From Costus lasius (Eukaryota; Streptophyta; Magnoliopsida; Zingiberales; Costaceae), in assembly GCA_027563935.2 (NCBI GenBank), contig CM050450.1:9345957-9409956 (forward strand): a DNA stretch of 64,000 bases, in the 5' to 3' direction. Below are positions 1 through 10,660 of the stretch, piece after piece. Under the pieces are notes generated by a model. It was not told the DNA's origin, ran no database searches, and worked only from the letters and a program-made list of their open reading frames with translations. A program made the position numbers and the translations under genes. Position 1 is the first letter of the stretch, and each line of letters starts with the position of its first letter.

Positions 1-385
1 CAATAAACTTATAAATTAACTATAAAATAGAGTTAGAAAAATGAAACCCAGAAACACGTTGCAGCTTGTCCTTATATGAAAATTCAGGATCTCATATGAG
101 TTAAATCCAGATTGAACATCTAGGATATAATCGGGTATTCTTCTCTTACAGGCATAATCATAGAGAAGTTGATTGAAAGTCTTTTCGACAATGAGCAGCA
201 AAATCAAAGATTCAAAAAATAAATCAAATTAGAGAAAAAAAAAGAAGAATTGGGGAAAGAAGAAGCTCTCTAATCTTATGCTCTCCCATGAGATTTTTAA
301 GCTTTTCTTAATGTTAGTTGCTAACTTTTGTAATGTTAGCATTAAATGCTAACATTAAATATATTTTTGTTAATTTTACTAACAG
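1..385. other. AT-rich non-coding sequence, probably intron of the LURP-one-related gene
   Basis: No supported coding sequence. The stretch is AT-rich, contains a short self-complementary segment around 340-355 (TGTTAGCATTAAATGCTAACA-like), and ends in a pyrimidine/AT-rich tract followed by an AG at 384-385, immediately before the LURP-one-like exon. I infer that it is the 3' part of an intron whose upstream exon lies outside the window. Confidence 0.4.
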
Positions 386-548
386 CACGCACGGTGGTGG
401 CTGGTGTTCCGGGGCGACAGCACAGACGCAAGTATCCGGAAAAAATTCTTAGCCTGGGTACCCAGCATAGGAATTCTAAGCTGGGTACCCCATTTTTACC
501 CAAAAATTATTTTTTTTAAATTTTTTTTTATAGAAATAACCTACACAC

Positions 549-728
549 TCTAAGCTATCCAATGGTATCAATATTGAGATAGTTTAGATTATGTACAATG
601 AGAAATTACCCTAAACATTTCTATATAGTAAATAGTTTTTTATTTTTTATGTGATAATGTTTAAGTTAATTTCTCATTGTACGTAATTTAAATTATACTA
701 ATATTGATACTATTGGATAGCTTAGAAT
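549..728. mobile_element. Small MITE-like inverted repeat
   Basis: About 180 bp whose two halves are near-perfect inverted copies. The left arm begins TCTAAGCTATCCAATGGTA and the right arm ends with its complement (ATTGGATAGCTTAGA). The arms also share TATCAATATT and GTACAATGAGAAATTA. No coding capacity. It directly abuts the start of the gypsy LTR at 731. Superfamily not assigned. Confidence 0.65.
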
Positions 729-730
729 AG

Positions 731-2192
731 TGATGAGTTGCATTTACACCATGTTTTCACCTATATTTTAGATCATATTTTGGGCTTAGTTGCATGATTT
801 TGTGCTATTTTTAGTGCTTTTGCATTACTTTGCACGGAATTCACTTTTCTTGGTTTTTATGTAAATGTAGGTAACATGACGTAAAAATGAAGGATTTCAA
901 GAGTTTTGAAGCCAAAGCATGATTTCCAAGGAGATCACGAGCCTTTACGATAAATTTGGGGCAAAACGGTGAAGAACGAGACTTTTACGGCCTTGGCCGT
1001 AAATATAGATTCAACCGTGAACGCGACGACGAACGGAAGTTGAAAACGGCTAAGTGTCAGAATAAATAGAAACTTTCACAGGTGAAGCCGTAATTCTATC
1101 ACAGGCTGTGAAACTTTCTGTGACCGAAAGCATTATACACAGAAACATTTACAGCCTTAGCCGTAAACGTATCACGGGCCGTAAAAACTTCCGTTCTGAG
1201 TTTTTCACTTGTCTCTTCACCGATTCAAATCCGAATTGAACCAGACTTTGCAGAACCATTCTCTAATGAATTCTAAACCTGTCCAACTATAAAAGATGGG
1301 ATTTTTAGAGGGTTAAGGAGGTTCTGGTCGGACGAACACGAGCGGCGGTGACAACAAGGGCTACGACTTGATTTCGAAGCATATTCTGGTGAGATTTATA
1401 CGATTTCGATGATTGATCCTTCAATCCTCATCTCCAGACTGAGGAGAAGATAATTTCATCATCCTTTTTGTGATTTCTTTGCGATTCCTATGAGATCTTT
1501 CTTGTTCATCAAAAACATGTATTCTCTTGATAATATGAGCGAGTAGATACCTTTTTGGGATTGATTGGGCGTAGCCCACTGATTTGCATGGATTAATTTA
1601 TACTTTTGCTCTTTTAATATAATTTTATCTTCCTGATTTGATTGAAATTGCATACATCCCGTAAATTACCCTGGCCAAGTAACTTTACGTCTTAGACGTT
1701 GCGAGAAGGACCGAGAGATGAATCGCTAACGTCCGATCTATTTCGATTAAACATACGAATCCAATCACGGGAGTAGTTCGGATTCGTTTGAAGGGATTAA
1801 CCTACTTTTCACAGAACTTAAGGGATCTAGTTAGGTTAACTGTCACGAGAGTAGGGAGTTAATCTAATTAGATATTGTATCATGCTCCGGGGGGAAGTGA
1901 TATGTACATTAGGAAAGGTACCTTTCAGGATAGATAAGTTTATTAACTGAGTTATTTTTACACGATTCATGTTTATTAGTGTGGCGAACCCATGAATTCT
2001 GGATGCTTTAGAATTCAAGTCATTTAAAAAGTTGTTCTGAGTTTATGTCGTGCTTAGAAGTTAGAACAACCAAATATTGATTCCGCCTAAATTCAAACAT
2101 ATCAAGAAGTCAGTACTTAGCTACGTAGTCCTCGTCGGGAACGATATCTTTTTATTACTTCGATAAATCCGTGCACTTGCGGATCACTATCA
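731..2192 (+). repeat. 5' LTR of a degenerate Athila-type gypsy element
   Basis: Starts TGATGAGTTGCATTTACACC and ends ACTATCA, followed directly by AGTTTTTGGCGCCG, the same LTR/primer-site junction style as the second Athila-type element at 54630-62645. It contains several short palindromes of the form TTTACGGCC-N-GGCCGTAAA (984-1003 and about 1149-1190). No matching 3' LTR exists in the window, so the element is truncated. Non-coding. Confidence 0.6.
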
Positions 2193-2198
2193 AGTTTT

Positions 2199-2216
2199 TG
2201 GCGCCGTTGCCTGGGA
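2199..2216 (+). other. Primer-binding site, tRNA-Asp type
   Basis: TGGCGCCGTTGCCTGGGA is complementary, with one mismatch, to the 3' end of plant tRNA-Asp. This is the usual primer of Athila-type gypsy elements. It lies 7 bp after the LTR end and fixes the element's orientation as plus. Confidence 0.7.
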
Positions 2217-2328
2217 TTACAGATAGTTAATATTGACTAATTGATAAGTTAGGAGATTAGGCATTTTTCTTTTCTTTTGCTATTAGTTTTTACTGTTCTT
2301 TTCTTTTTATTGTGTACTTACACGTTGT

Positions 2329-4637
2329 ATGCCTAGAGTTTCTCGTGCAGGTGTTTTGCTTCCAGAAGACCCAGAAATTGAGCACACATTTCGCCTTCGG
2401 AGGAGATTGCAATTTGCAACCAAAAAGATCTCTGAAGAAGGAGAGATGGCGGCGAACCAGAACAATCAATCTTTGAGGGACTTCGTGGCACCAAACATAC
2501 AAGAGTTCAATTCTAGCATCGTTCGACCTAACGTAGAGGTGAACAACTTTGAGTTAAAGCTAGCGCTGATGACAATGGTCCAGCAAAATCAATTTGGGGG
2601 TTCCCCAAATTAGGACCCAAATCTTCATTTAGCCGTTTTTCTTGAATATTGCGACACTGTAAAGGTTAACGGAGTTTCATCTAATGCGATTAGACTAAGA
2701 TTATTCCCTTTTTCTCTCAGGGACCGCGCCAGAGCTTGGTTGTACTCGATGCCAGCAGGATCCATCACCATGTGGGAAGAGCTGTCCAAGGCATTTCTGA
2801 ATAAATATTTCCCACCGAGCAAGACTGTCCAACTGCGCAACAGAATCACAGCCTTCGCATAACAAGAGCGAGAATCACTTTATGATGCCTGTGAACGCTT
2901 CAAGGAGCTCCAGCGCATGTGCCCACACCACGGACTCTAGGAATGGGTTTTAATCCATATCTTTTACAATGGGTTGGATTATAACACTAGATTGATGGTG
3001 GACACTGCGGCTGGAGGCACGATCATGAGCAAAAACTTGAAAGACGCAACTGCTCTACTCGAGGATATGGCCATGAACCATAACCACTGGTCAAGTGAGC
3101 GAAACACTACTTCCATAGGATTTGGTAAGTATCACAATGATCCCCTGACATCACTGGCGGCAAAGGTAGATTCTTTGGTCCAGAAGTTTGATTCTTTATC
3201 TTTTCCATCGAGAGTAGTTAATGCAGTTTCTAGTGAGGTATGTGGTGTAACAGAACACGATTCATCTGAATGCCAAATAATAGCTTCATCGCAAGAGGAG
3301 TCTAATCAAGAGCAAGCCAACGATGTGGGGAACTACACTCAGAGACCTGCGAATGATCCATATTCTGCAACCTACAATCCAGGATGGAGGAACCACCCCA
3401 ACCTGTCGTACAAGAATAATCAAGGGCAAGTTCCTCCTCAGTATTCTCAGCAGAATAGTAGGGCACTTCTGGGCTTTCAACCAAGGCAATACGGGCAGCC
3501 CCCGAAGTCAAACTTTGATTCCATGCTGGAAGTTGTTATGAAGCAACAAAAGAGAACCGACGACCTTGCTGACCAGATCAAGCAGCTGACATCCTGTGTG
3601 GAAGCTTAACTACCCACAATAAGATGTTGGAGAATCAGATCGCACAGCAAGCTAGTACGACTAGCAGACCTACAGGGAGACTACCGGGACAGCTTGAGAT
3701 GAACCCCAGGGAGCACATCAACGCGGTCACTGCAATAAGTGCCAAACATGACGAGACACCTAGAGAGCCCAATGAAGAACTTATTGATCTATCTGCAAGC
3801 AGTGCTTTCAATCAAGAAATTTGTGAGGAGAAAGGGGAAGAAGAGAAATATGTATGTCCGTCTGCATATGTTCCTCCAATTCCTTTTCCCCAGAGGGTAA
3901 GAAAAACAAACCAGAGAAAACCTGAAGGCAGTAAGTTCGATGTAAAGAAAAAACAGGTGAGCAAGAACACTGAAATAACAAAGGCAAGAGACCCCGGAGA
4001 TATTTCAATTCCATGCCAAGTTGGTAAGTTTACTGTTGAAAAGGCTTTGTGCGACGTAGGAGCTAGTATCAGCTTGATACCTGCATACTTGATTGAGGAA
4101 GTAGGTAGTGGAGAACTTAAACCTACTGAGACTTATATTCAATTTGCTAATGGTTTTGATCAGCAACCAATTGGTATCCTAGAGAATGTAACAGTTAAAA
4201 TTGATAAATTTTCTATCGTTACTAACTTTATGGTTGTTAACATGAAGGAAAACGCTAAGTTCCCTATCATTCTAGGAAGACCATTCTTAGCAAGCACGAG
4301 AGCTATAATTGACATGTTGCATGAAAAGCTTACTTTGAATTTGAATGATGGCAAGTTGATCTTTGATTTTTCAGCTGAAACTAAACGAATTAATTTTGCA
4401 GGTCCCGATAAATCTCCAGAGGTGAAGGAGAACAAATTTGATAAAGGAAGTGATTTTGAAATCGATAGACGTCTCTCAAAAAATTGGGAAAAGCATAAAG
4501 AGGGGGAATCGAAGAAAGCTGAGACATGGACACTACCTAGAGCTATAAAGTTAAATCTATACAATGAATTGGATAGGTGTCAGGAACAACAATTGCCAAT
4601 TATTCATTGCGCCTTGTATTCACCAGAAAAGTCATGA
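2329..4637 (+). pseudogene. Decayed Ty3/gypsy (Athila-type) gag-protease
   Basis: The reading frame resembles an Athila-type Gag. The N-terminal part has SLRDFVAPN, and the retrotransposon gag core follows (FLEYCDT, LRLFPFSLRDRARAWL, WEELSKAFLNKYFP). The protein runs on to a retropepsin-like domain with the active-site motif CDVGASISLIP (near 4050-4080) and ILGRPFLAS (near 4270). Three in-frame stops are visible in gag (2611-2613, 2860-2862, 2938-2940), a further stop at 3607, and a frame change near 3610-3624 before the protease part. No reverse transcriptase or integrase follows. The element is therefore non-autonomous and inactive. A closely related gag lies at 59362-60929 on the minus strand. 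Confidence 0.82.
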
Positions 4638-5485
4638 ACACTATCTTGGTCAAGCTAAAGACCATAAACAAGCGCTTCCTGGGAGGCAACCTAGCGGCTC
4701 TGAATTTTCATTAATTTCAGCATATCTTTCTATTTTAGTTTTGAACTTTTCTTTATAAACCCTAGGAGTAGTTTCTTAATTTTTATTTTTTATTTTAAGC
4801 TTTCTACATGTCATTTGATGAACTATTACATACAGAAATTCTTCTGAATTCGATGCTTTATGTGCAGGAATTTTTCAGGGATTTTTGTAGATTTTTTTGA
4901 TGAAAAGCCAAGTCAAAATGCGACATTTACGGGTCAAGCAGTAATTATTGCATAACCGTGACCGCAAATAAGACTAAGCTAACGGGACACTGTATGCTAA
5001 AGCGAGTTTACGGCCCAAGCCGTGACATGTTTACGGGCCGTAAGTTCCTACGGTTTAAACCTCACGAGCGGCTTAGGGTTTACGTTTACGCTCGTAATTT
5101 ATCGATTTCCGGTGATTCCTTCCACGAGCGGCGACGAAACCTTCCACCCCACCTTCCTCCACTTCCGGCGAGTGATTCCTAGCCATTCTCCACCGGATTT
5201 CCGCTGAAGATCGTGGAGAATTGCCGTCTGTCTGCCATTGTTGCCAGGGTCCATTTTTTTTTGACCGATTTGAGCCCGATTCGTGCACAGATCCGTGAGT
5301 TTTCCTTGCTCAATCCCGATCGTCATTTGCACCTAGATTACATACGCCTCGTTTCGATTTGGAGCCATTAGATTGGACTTTTGGATCAAGTTTTTGCACC
5401 GTGTTCACGGTCGTCTCTTGTAGTTATTGTAGCATCACAATTTAGCGTTGATATTTGCATATATTTGGATCATTTGATCGACATT
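4638..5485 (+). other. Internal untranslated region of the Athila-type element, with palindromes
   Basis: No credible ORF. A conserved block CTGGGAGGCAACCTAG (about 4679-4694) follows the protease, as in the sister element (complement near 59310). Palindromic units of the type TTTACGGCCC-x-GCCGTGA and TTTACGGGCCGTAA occur at about 5005-5055, mirroring those in the LTR. Confidence 0.5.
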
Positions 5486-5712
5486 ATGGCACCAAGGAGA
5501 TCTGTGTGGTCTAGGTCCTATGAGGCAATGATGAAGAGTAGATATCCTAGACTAGAGCCACGATACGTGTATAGGATGATTCCCGGAGTTTGTTTGGAGA
5601 GATTTGAGCGGATTGTTTATTCAGACTCGGAGCCCGAGACACATGCACGGACATCAGAGGCTCCGAGGACGACTTCAATGGCTAGTACATCACAGACGGT
5701 AGCAAATAGGCA
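5486..5712 (+). pseudogene. 5' start of the downstream ORF of the Athila-type element, truncated
   Basis: An ATG at 5486 opens a frame beginning MAPRRSVWSRSYEAMMKS, rich in Arg/Ser and then Ser/Thr/Glu. By position it corresponds to the start of the ORF downstream of gag-pro in the related element (57304-58443 minus, putative plant transposon protein family). Here the frame runs into the right inverted-repeat arm at about 5714 and stops at 5737, so only about 75 codons remain. Function unknown; the assignment is positional. Confidence 0.4.
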
Positions 5713-5970
5713 GATTATTTCTATAAAAAAATATTAAAAATGATGGTACCCAACCTAGAAATCCTATGCTGGGTACCCAGGCTGGATTTTTTCTCCAAGA
5801 ATCTGGTCTTCACCGTGAAGAAATTGAAGGCGTTCCAGCTGAAGATGCATTTTGATGTGATCATGGCCGGCAACCCGAATGAGGAGGCATGCGATTTCAA
5901 GATCAAAGGGAGCAGCTGCGAGCGATCCTGGACAATCTACCTTGGGAATTCGGGTTCCATCATCGCCCTG

Positions 5971-7745
5971 GTGAGAGCAATTACATGATATTTGTAATTT
6001 AATTATTATTAGAAACAAAAAGTTTACTCAATTTTGACTTGGTCGTCATAGTGTCACGCCCAGAATTAGTGCTACTGTTTTTTTAAAAAAAAATAAGCAG
6101 AGCCACGCAAGACTCCTGGAGAAAAACTATCCCGCGCAGGGGATGAAATAGCATAAGGCGCGACTGGTAGACGTGACCACTCACCGTACGCAGACGGTGG
6201 CGCACATGCGCGAACAGTGAACACCATGCAGGGTGTCGGGGAGGGGCTAGTCGCACGCAGGTGACAAAATACAAAGGCAGCATAAAGTCAACACAGCAAA
6301 GAAACAAGTACTAAAGCGACGAAGTCGCACACGCTGAGAAGAGGGGAGAAGCCGCCTCGCTCGGACAAGCAGAGGGGAACGCCGGAGAAGTGAGGGACTG
6401 CACGCGCCTAAACGCGGGGGTCGAACGTGAAACACGCACAAACCACAATAGCAGAACAAGGCGTCGCTGAAAAGCATGGCAACGCCGGAAAGCTGAATAA
6501 ACAGCAGAAAGGTAAATACCTGAAATTAAGGAGCCGGGAGGAGAAGAATAGCTCTCGGTAGGACTCGAACCCACCGGCTCCACCATTACACAATGGACCA
6601 TCTGGCAAACTGATTTGAACTCCTCGACGCCGAACCGCCCACCACACGCCACCGGTTGTTGCACGAAGTTCACCGATCACTGGAGTCCGTCCGAGCAGTC
6701 GATACGGCTACGCCAAGCCATAGAGGGAAACGGGGTGGACTCATCGACGCCAAACCGCCCACGCCACACCACCGGTCGTCGGAGTCCGCCAACGATCACC
6801 GCTGATCGCCGAAGTGCAGGGAGTAGACCTCACGACGCTCTGACCCATCAGAGCTTGCCGGACTTCGCCGCCGATCGCTGGAACCAAAGGGGAGAGAAGG
6901 TCGCTAGACGATCACCGCTGATCGCCAGAACCGAGGGGAAGAGGGAGGTCGCTAGACCTCACCGGACATCACCAGAGATGCCAGAGGTGAGAGGAGGAAA
7001 GGCACGCCAAGGGAGGCGGGCCACCTGCCTTGTTCACCTAGAGTTGTGATCGCACGGTCGACCGCTCCGATCGCCTGGAGCCGCGCCCTCACGTGCGTCC
7101 AACCCGTCTCCTCTATTCTGCTTGCCTGAGGAGCTCGGCTGCTGGCGTCCCACACTGGGAACCCGCTGGACTACCTCTGGTCGCGGACAGCACGCCAATC
7201 AAACTGCTCTCTAGTAGCCGAGAGGCGCCTCCGCGAAGCCACATCGTCGCGATGCCGCCTCACTGCGTGTCCGACGTTGAGTTCACGTCCCCTGACGGAA
7301 CTCGCATCCCAGCCTCCAATCGAAGCCTAGCTTCGGCTACTTGTCGCTGTTTCCTCTAGAAACGGCCGCCTCCTCCCCGCCGTTGCACCCACCCGAGTGC
7401 TTCCCTTTTTCTGCCCCCGCTCTCTGCACGCCCGCGCGTGCTTCCGGAAGACGACGCTCCACCGCCCGTCGCCGCCTGCCAAGTGGCAGAGGTCTCTGCA
7501 TGTGCCGACGTCACCAGCAGCCGTTCCGTCGAACGGGCATAAACCCTAAAATTAATTTGGGCCGATTTTGACCCAGTCAACACCCCTTTGACTGGTCAAA
7601 ATCGGGCCCAAATCTTGCATACTTTTGCATCCATTGTGCAGCTAACTCCAAGCTATCTCTAACCTCTCAGAGTGAATCGATTCGTTCCCGAGTCTTTCGT
7701 TGAGTCGTAGGGCACTTCCACGCTGAAGTCCTTCGCACCATGTCA
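5971..7745. other. Unassigned GC-rich repetitive region
   Basis: No coding region supported. From about 6050 the sequence is GC-rich and contains local direct repeats: a block with CGACGCC-AACCGCCCAC at 6624 and 6748, and a 48-bp repeat at about 6872-6909 and 6920-6957 ending GTCGCTAGAC. A tRNA-like B-box segment lies near 6555-6600 on the minus strand. Since a minus-strand gypsy integrase ends at 7746, part of this may be the 3' LTR or leader of that or another element, but I could not find paired ends. Confidence 0.3.
7555..7613. repeat. Inverted repeat (hairpin)
   Basis: The arms ATTTGGGCCGATTTTGACC (from 7555) and GGTCAAAATCGGGCCCAAAT (to 7613) pair over about 25 bp with a loop of about 7 bases, with GTCAA/TTGAC at the base of the loop. 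Possibly part of an LTR or MITE remnant. Confidence 0.6.
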
Positions 7746-8920
7746 ATGGGGGTTAGGGGCTGACTCCCTAACAGTAGCTAGAAGCTCAAATGAGGTGGGA
7801 CCTATTAATAATGACCTTTGCAAGTCGTAGGCATACCATGCCACATCCATCCACTTCAACTAGATATCCTGACTAACGATCACAAAGTGACGGAGGAAAT
7901 CTTCCACAAGAGCATTCACCCACTCAGTTTGCTTATCCGCCTGAGGATGATTGACTATGGAGAAACTTAACTTGGACCAATGTTGATTGAACAACGTGGT
8001 TCAAAATCGTCCAGTAGAAAAGGGCACCCCCTATCGATCACGATATCCACTAGGATGCCAAAATATTTCACCACATTTTGGAAGAATAGAGCTATAGCAA
8101 GCCTTGCTATACACTGCTCAGGTGCTGGGATAAAGACTCCAACCATAGAGAGTCTATCAACCGCCACCAGCACTGAGTTCTCCTCATCAAACTTAGGAAA
8201 CCCACCAATAAAGTCCTTAGACACCCTTGTCCAGGACGTCTCGGGAACAGGTAGTGGTTGTAACAACCCTGCCCCTAGTCTCCAATCGATATTACATTCC
8301 TGGCAATTTTGGTAAGTGCGGATATACATCCTCATGTTTGCGCTCGTACTGGGCCATTAGCACAGTTGTGCTGATAGGACAACTATCCCCCTTTGTCCTG
8401 GATGCCTTGCCCAAAGTCTGTCATATAGCTCCCTCAGTAGCTCCCGGCATAGTCCGCCCATCGATGGGACTAGTGGCCAATCGCCTTTGGCCATGACAAT
8501 GTCATCTGGACCCAGATAGTAGTGTCGGATCATGCTCGACATAATCTGCTGAACTTAGCTTTTGATCCTCCCTATCAAAAGCTGAGGCTGCCTTTATTCT
8601 GACTAGTAGATCCCTTTCCACTCTGGACAGGGTACAACACATAAGGGCATTTAGTCTACTGAGCTTGTAGGGAAGCACATCACCTTTACCCAATTTATGT
8701 TTCCCATGGAACTGGAATTCATCCCTAGAATCCTGGCCAACGTGCCTATTTTGCCAACAACTTTTATGTGGTGATACGTTGTCAGTCTTCAATGCCTTGA
8801 GAAGGTTCTCCGTGTCCGGAGATAGTGGAATCCTACCACCTTTTCCTTCTTGTGGCAAAATATCGTCGCTCAGTTCTATTAGCTTCAACTCTCGAAAGCT
8901 AAAGGATGCCGATACCATAA
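7746..8920 (-). pseudogene. Decayed Ty3/gypsy (chromovirus-like) integrase region
   Basis: On the minus strand, from high to low coordinate: an RNase H-to-integrase linker (KLSRLNALMCCTLSRVERDL near 8670), a segment like the integrase zinc-binding region (ELYDRLWARHPGQRG near 8410), then NCQECNIDW and the integrase core (KDFIGGFPKF, VLVAVDRLSMVGVFIPAP, KYFGILVDIVIDR near 8050-8250), then VNHPQADKQTEWVNALVEDF and FELLATVRESAPNPH near 7760-7940. Stops and frame changes break it, including a TAG within the distal part. Reverse transcriptase and gag are not visible upstream. The element is dead and partial. Confidence 0.75.
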
Positions 8921-9124
8921 AAGTATTTCACCGATAGCTTGGTCTAAAGCATCGGTGTGAAACTCGAAAGACATACTGAAGTCGGGCAACTTATAGTTTG
9001 TAGACTATAACATCCTTGCAAGTTATACAAGCAGTGGTCGAATTGCAGAAAAAGCCTTGGACTAGCTGCCACTTTGTGCTGATTTACACAGGATAGTTCA
9101 GAGTTTCCTTGGTATCTTACAAAT
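8921..9124. other. Non-coding junction between gypsy remnant and BTB flank
   Basis: Nothing coding is supported. It links the gypsy remnant with the duplicated BTB-cluster flank that starts near 9125. Confidence 0.3.
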
Positions 9125-9300
9125 CGAAGTTAATCATTTATGTAACAAGAGATTTCGTTGATATCCAAGATAATAATAATAATGTCATCAACATATTGAT
9201 TAAGAGAACAAGTGTTTGTTCTATGGTTTTGACATCATGCCAAATAACCATATGGAATTTTATATATCACAAACTCTAAACATGTTCAAGTCTTAAGTAA
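9125..9300. repeat. Duplicated BTB-cluster flank, block 1 (first copy)
   Basis: Closely matches 28150-28330. Both contain AACAAGAGATTTC, TTGATATCCAAGATAATAAT, GATTAAGAGAACA and GTTTTGACATCATGC in the same order. At 28330 this block runs directly into a BTB exon-3 fragment. Evidence of segmental duplication within the cluster. Confidence 0.7.
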
Positions 9301-9344
9301 ACTAGAAATGTTTTTCGTTATGAAATCCTAAATAGTAATGCTTT

Positions 9345-9610
9345 CCATAACCATCTATCAAAGAGTAATCAGTATAATTGATGATAGTTTTATGATACTA
9401 TACCCACACCATTTTTATCATTACTAACTAAAATTTAGTAATTTTAAAAATAAAAAAATTATGATAGGTTAAAAAAAAAAGAGAATATTTTCAACCAATA
9501 GATGACAAAAAGAGTTGATGAGATCCTTCGACAAAGATCAACCAAAATGTTTCCAAGGACAAGTGGTTAGATTGCCACTCTTGAAGGGGCATGCTCTTCA
9601 TCCACGTATA
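9345..9610. repeat. Duplicated BTB upstream flank, block 2 (first copy)
   Basis: Shares CTTTCCATAACCATCTATCA, GAGAATATTTTCAACCAATA and GACAAGTGGTTAGATTG, in this order, with 44270-44560, and the later two with 23855-23965. In the third copy this block lies about 200 bp upstream of a BTB gene, so it marks the ancestral upstream region of the duplicated unit. Confidence 0.75.
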
Positions 9611-9989
9611 TATTTGATAACATTATTGTAAACAAAAAGCAAATTAAAAATTATTTGATAAAAAAAATAAAAGTATAAAAAAGTAAAAAAAAATTGTAAA
9701 AATTATCTTTAGATTCTTTTTTAGTTTTATAAAAAAATAGATTGAATATCATACTATCAGTTCACCTAAATATTATTATTTTAAATAATTTAAAATTTTA
9801 ATATTATAAATATAAATGAATATATAAAGTCATTTTAATATTTGACAGCGAAAAAAAAATCATCAAATATCTTAATTTATGACGTTAGATAACACCAATT
9901 AAAAATTATTTAGTAAATAGTTTAAAATTTTTTATAATAAATATAATCCAATAGAGATGACATCCGTGAAGCTCTTCACCACCCATCCG

Positions 9990-10250
9990 TAGATTCAGAG
10001 CACGCTCGTCAACGGCTGGTTTGAATATTTTCTTGCTTTCCCAACGTTGAAGCATCGATCTTACCAGATGGAATGTGAGCCGCCCATCCATCCTCACTTG
10101 TTTTAATCACGCAGATCAAGAGGCTACTCAATTAAAATTCGGATACATTCGGTCAACGCACATTGCTCCTTCTCTATAGCTCTCTTGATTCAGAGAGCGC
10201 TAGTCAGCTACTGGACTTGAATGTTTTCTTACTTTCCCGACGTCGTCAGA
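9990..10250. repeat. Promoter-proximal tandem duplication, about 197-bp period
   Basis: GATTCAGAGCACGCTCGTCA... at 9992 recurs as GATTCAGAGAGCGCTAGTCA... at 10189. Each is followed by TTGAAT(A/G)TTTTCTT and a CTTTCCC-ACGT segment. It lies upstream of the first BTB exon 1. Confidence 0.6.
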
Positions 10251-10325
10251 CACCTTTTGTTTTACTGTAATCGACAAGGTGACAACATTTTTCTCGCAAA
10301 TCACGCCTGCAGGGTGTAATCTTCC

Positions 10326-10380
10326 TATAAATAGCTATGTAATTCTTTGTATAGATCTATACAACAATTCGAATCACAAT
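10326..10380 (+). promoter_or_regulatory. TATA box and short 5' leader of first BTB copy
   Basis: TATAAATA at 10326-10333, followed by GCTATGTAATTCTTTG and a conserved leader ending CAATTCGAATCACA just before the ATG at 10381. The same block precedes every BTB copy in the window at a similar distance. Confidence 0.65.
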
Positions 10381-10660
10381 ATGGGTGGTTGCTTAATCTG
10401 CAGCTCCTTACAAGACGGGTTTTCGAGGAGCATATGCTTCATGCGCAGCGGCGGAGTCCAACGCATAATCGACTTGCTGAATGAAGAAGATGACGGCGCT
10501 TCAGGCCCTCGTGACTCCAAGTCCACGAATAAGAACTCCAAGGCAAGCTCTCAAATCTTGATCGATCCCTTTGCTGTTTCCTCCTCCCCAATTGAATTGT
10601 GAATGGCGTGCGCGAGTGCAGGACTTGTGCAATGCTGGACTTGTGCAACGGATTGGAGAG
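10381..10660 (+). pseudogene. BTB/POZ gene, 5' fragment (exon 1 plus start of exon 2)
   Basis: Exon 1 (10381-10542) starts MGGCLICSSLQDGF and ends at an AAG|GCAAGC boundary, as in the intact paralogues. The first intron (10543-10621, GC-AG) is followed by the exon-2 start GACTTGTGCAA, which contains a short internal duplication (GGACTTGTGCAA twice). At about 10660 the homology stops and unrelated sequence follows, so the BTB domain is missing. Exon 1 is closest to the copy at 30004 (MGCCFICNSL). Not functional as a BTB protein. Confidence 0.8.

Larger units (their letters stand above)
439..5796. mobile_element. Inverted-repeat (TIR) element inserted in the LOR exon
   Basis: Sequences at about 439-541 and 5714-5796 are inverted copies of each other. 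Both contain AGCCTGGGTACCCAGCATAG, a second GGGTACC(C) about 30 bp further in, then an AT-rich stretch ending in TATAGAAATAA (left strand). Each arm is 80-105 bp. The TIRs flank a MITE, a gypsy LTR and a decayed gag-pro region. The element lies inside the LOR exon. I could not define a convincing target-site duplication, so the superfamily is unknown. The gypsy content is presumably a later nested insertion or a capture. Confidence 0.6.
386..5970 (+). pseudogene. LURP-one-related (LOR) gene exon, split by a 5.3-kb insertion
   Basis: Two separated pieces of one exon encode adjacent parts of a LURP-one-related protein (PF04525, tubby-like beta-barrel fold, plant-specific). The left piece (386 to about 436) starts after an AG acceptor and reads HARWWLVFRGDSTDAS, the family's H-x-RW-x-VFRGDS segment. 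The right piece (about 5797-5970) reads KNLVFTVKKLKAFQLKMHFD and then CDFKIKGSSCERSWTIYLGN, the strands that normally follow, and ends at a GTGAGA donor at 5971. Between them lies an inverted-repeat element carrying a MITE and a gypsy fragment. No following exon is visible after 5971. LURP1 of Arabidopsis is linked to defence; LOR members are otherwise poorly known. The split coding sequence makes this a pseudogene. Confidence in family assignment is good; exact insertion borders are not resolved. Confidence 0.72.

Noticed and set aside
6550..6610. Functional tRNA gene
   Set aside because: B-box-like and A-box-like segments are present, but there is no anticodon arm and the acceptor ends do not pair.
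6615..7049. Open frame in GC-rich sequence (144 codons)
   Set aside because: Overlaps other open frames, consists of local repeats, no domain; composition effect.
6052..7771. A complete gypsy 3' LTR (TGTCACGCCC ... CCCTAACA on the plus strand)
   Set aside because: The right end proposed lies within sequence that still encodes the integrase tail (FELLATVRESAPNPH), so the border is wrong; no second copy exists.
10279..10380. Upstream extension of the first BTB exon (frame open from a GTG)
   Set aside because: The extension crosses the TATA box and leader; alignment with paralogues puts the start at the ATG at 10381.
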